5,439 bases of DNA from an uncultured Selenomonadales bacterium (GTDB lineage Bacteria; Bacillota; Negativicutes; Selenomonadales; Selenomonadaceae). The notes under the pieces were generated by a model that saw only the letters and a program-made list of their open reading frames with translations, had not been told where the DNA came from and searched no databases. Shown here in pieces: positions 5,321 through 5,439 of the stretch. The position numbers and the translations under genes are program-made. The stretch is from positions 1-5,439 of the forward strand of contig CAMZDU010000102.1 of NCBI GenBank assembly GCA_947305445.1. Direction: 5' to 3'. The stretch's first letter is position 1. Each line of letters opens with the position of its first letter.

Positions 5321-5439
5321 CTACTCCCGCCTACGCCTAACGGCTAAGAGGCGGGAGCTTCCTGAATCAACGAGGTAGCGCATATGCGTCTTATTTCCTC
5401 TCATACAGGCTTTACTTCCCGCAGTCCCTGCGGTAGATG
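5321..5439 (-). CDS. tnpB: TnpB (IS605 OrfB-type) RNA-guided nuclease, C-terminal 38 residues
   Basis: Minus-strand frame entering from the right window edge and stopping at TAG (5321-5323). It reads STAGTAGSKACMRG, continues, and ends in LLAVRRRRE. The STAGTAG start of this tail, the basic composition and the position next to a right-end hairpin match the C-terminal tail of IS605-family OrfB/TnpB proteins, recognised by recall rather than search. The RuvC and zinc-finger regions lie outside the window, so activity cannot be judged. TnpB is an RNA-guided DNA endonuclease that helps its element persist at or return to its donor site. The last codons overlap the right-end hairpin, as is usual when tnpB runs into the element's end. 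Confidence 0.7.
   Translation of the reverse strand, partial: STAGTAGSKACMRGNKTHMRYLVDSGSSRLLAVRRRRE
5324..5357 (-). repeat. Right-end subterminal hairpin of the tnpB element
   Basis: A perfect nine-bp inverted repeat, CTCCCGCCT (5324-5332) and AGGCGGGAG (5349-5357), encloses a smaller GCC/GGC stem. It overlaps the last tnpB codons and ends two bases before the stop codon. Such imperfectly nested hairpins close to the end are what the TnpA transposase binds in IS200/IS605 elements. Confidence 0.7.

Larger units (their letters stand above)
5316..5439 (-). mobile_element. Right end of an IS200/IS605-type tnpB element, inserted in the kinase gene
   Basis: The element extends out of the window and ends on the minus strand in GTAGTTCAC. 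Beyond it the kinase reading frame resumes abruptly at its N-box. If the end is at 5316, the next bases, CC AAC GCC, would complete a TCC Ser codon from the other flank and restore the usual SNAVKYT, which fixes the boundary to within about two bases. IS200/IS605 elements insert without target duplication and carry subterminal hairpins rather than terminal inverted repeats; this fits the hairpin at 5324-5357. Whether a tnpA accompanies tnpB cannot be seen. Confidence 0.75.
5316..5439 (-). ncRNA. Probable omega RNA (reRNA) scaffold at the tnpB 3' end, partial
   Basis: In IS200/IS605 elements the TnpB guide RNA spans the 3' end of tnpB and the right end, and its guide is the flanking DNA just past the element. 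The same architecture is visible here: tnpB tail, then a hairpin with a perfect nine-bp stem (CTCCCGCCT at 5324-5332 with AGGCGGGAG at 5349-5357) and a small inner GCC-TAAC-GGC hairpin (5335-5344), then the element end. The guide would start near 5315 on the minus strand with CCAACGCCGTC, i.e. kinase sequence. This is inferred from family knowledge; the 5' limit of the RNA is not visible. Confidence 0.5.

Noticed and set aside
1..5439. CRISPR array, tRNA or rRNA genes
   Set aside because: No regularly spaced repeats and no tRNA- or rRNA-like sequence were seen on either strand.

Overview
The window looks like accessory chromosome from a diderm, probably anaerobic, bacterium. An ExbB/ExbD proton-channel pair implies an outer membrane. 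The style of the ExbB protein, the moderate GC content, the AAAATTTT-rich coding style and a hybrid kinase beside an IS605-type tnpB would suit the Negativicutes (Selenomonas-like diderm Firmicutes). That placement is inference from protein style, not from a search.

Layout, left to right. Positions 1-155 hold a leader with a good extended -10 promoter. It feeds an exbB-type gene (156-812, TTG start) and, overlapping it by 4 bases, an exbD-type gene (809-1246). A 251-base gap (1247-1497) follows. It holds a sigma70-like promoter, an evenly spaced triple GCTAAA repeat on its -10, an orphan but strong Shine-Dalgarno with ATG, and an 88-base inverted-repeat insertion. Next is a two-gene plus-strand unit: a STAS domain fused to an aminoglycoside-phosphotransferase-like kinase (1498-2706), and 21 bases later a condensation/acyltransferase-like protein (2728-4041). 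The rest lies on the minus strand: the C-terminal part of a hybrid sensor kinase (4078-5313: partial ATPase, receiver, Hpt). It is cut at its N-box by the right end of an IS200/IS605-type element, whose tnpB C-terminus runs off the window (5321-5439).

Two insertion events explain most of the oddities. First, removing 1406-1493 joins the orphan SD/ATG at 1395 in frame to the STAS-kinase gene, so a small palindromic element seems to have separated this gene from its own start. Second, the tnpB element sits exactly where the kinase's conserved Ser-Asn (SNAVKYT) should be, and a second right-end-like sequence (4041-4052) lies just beyond the kinase stop. The kinase fragment is therefore bracketed by same-orientation IS605-type ends.

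The ExbBD pair energises an outer-membrane process, but no TonB or TolA gene is visible. The STAS-kinase plus acyltransferase pair is the least understood part and the best candidate for an undescribed small pathway. The kinase remnant keeps receiver and Hpt modules but has lost its sensor, HisKA histidine and the front of its ATPase.
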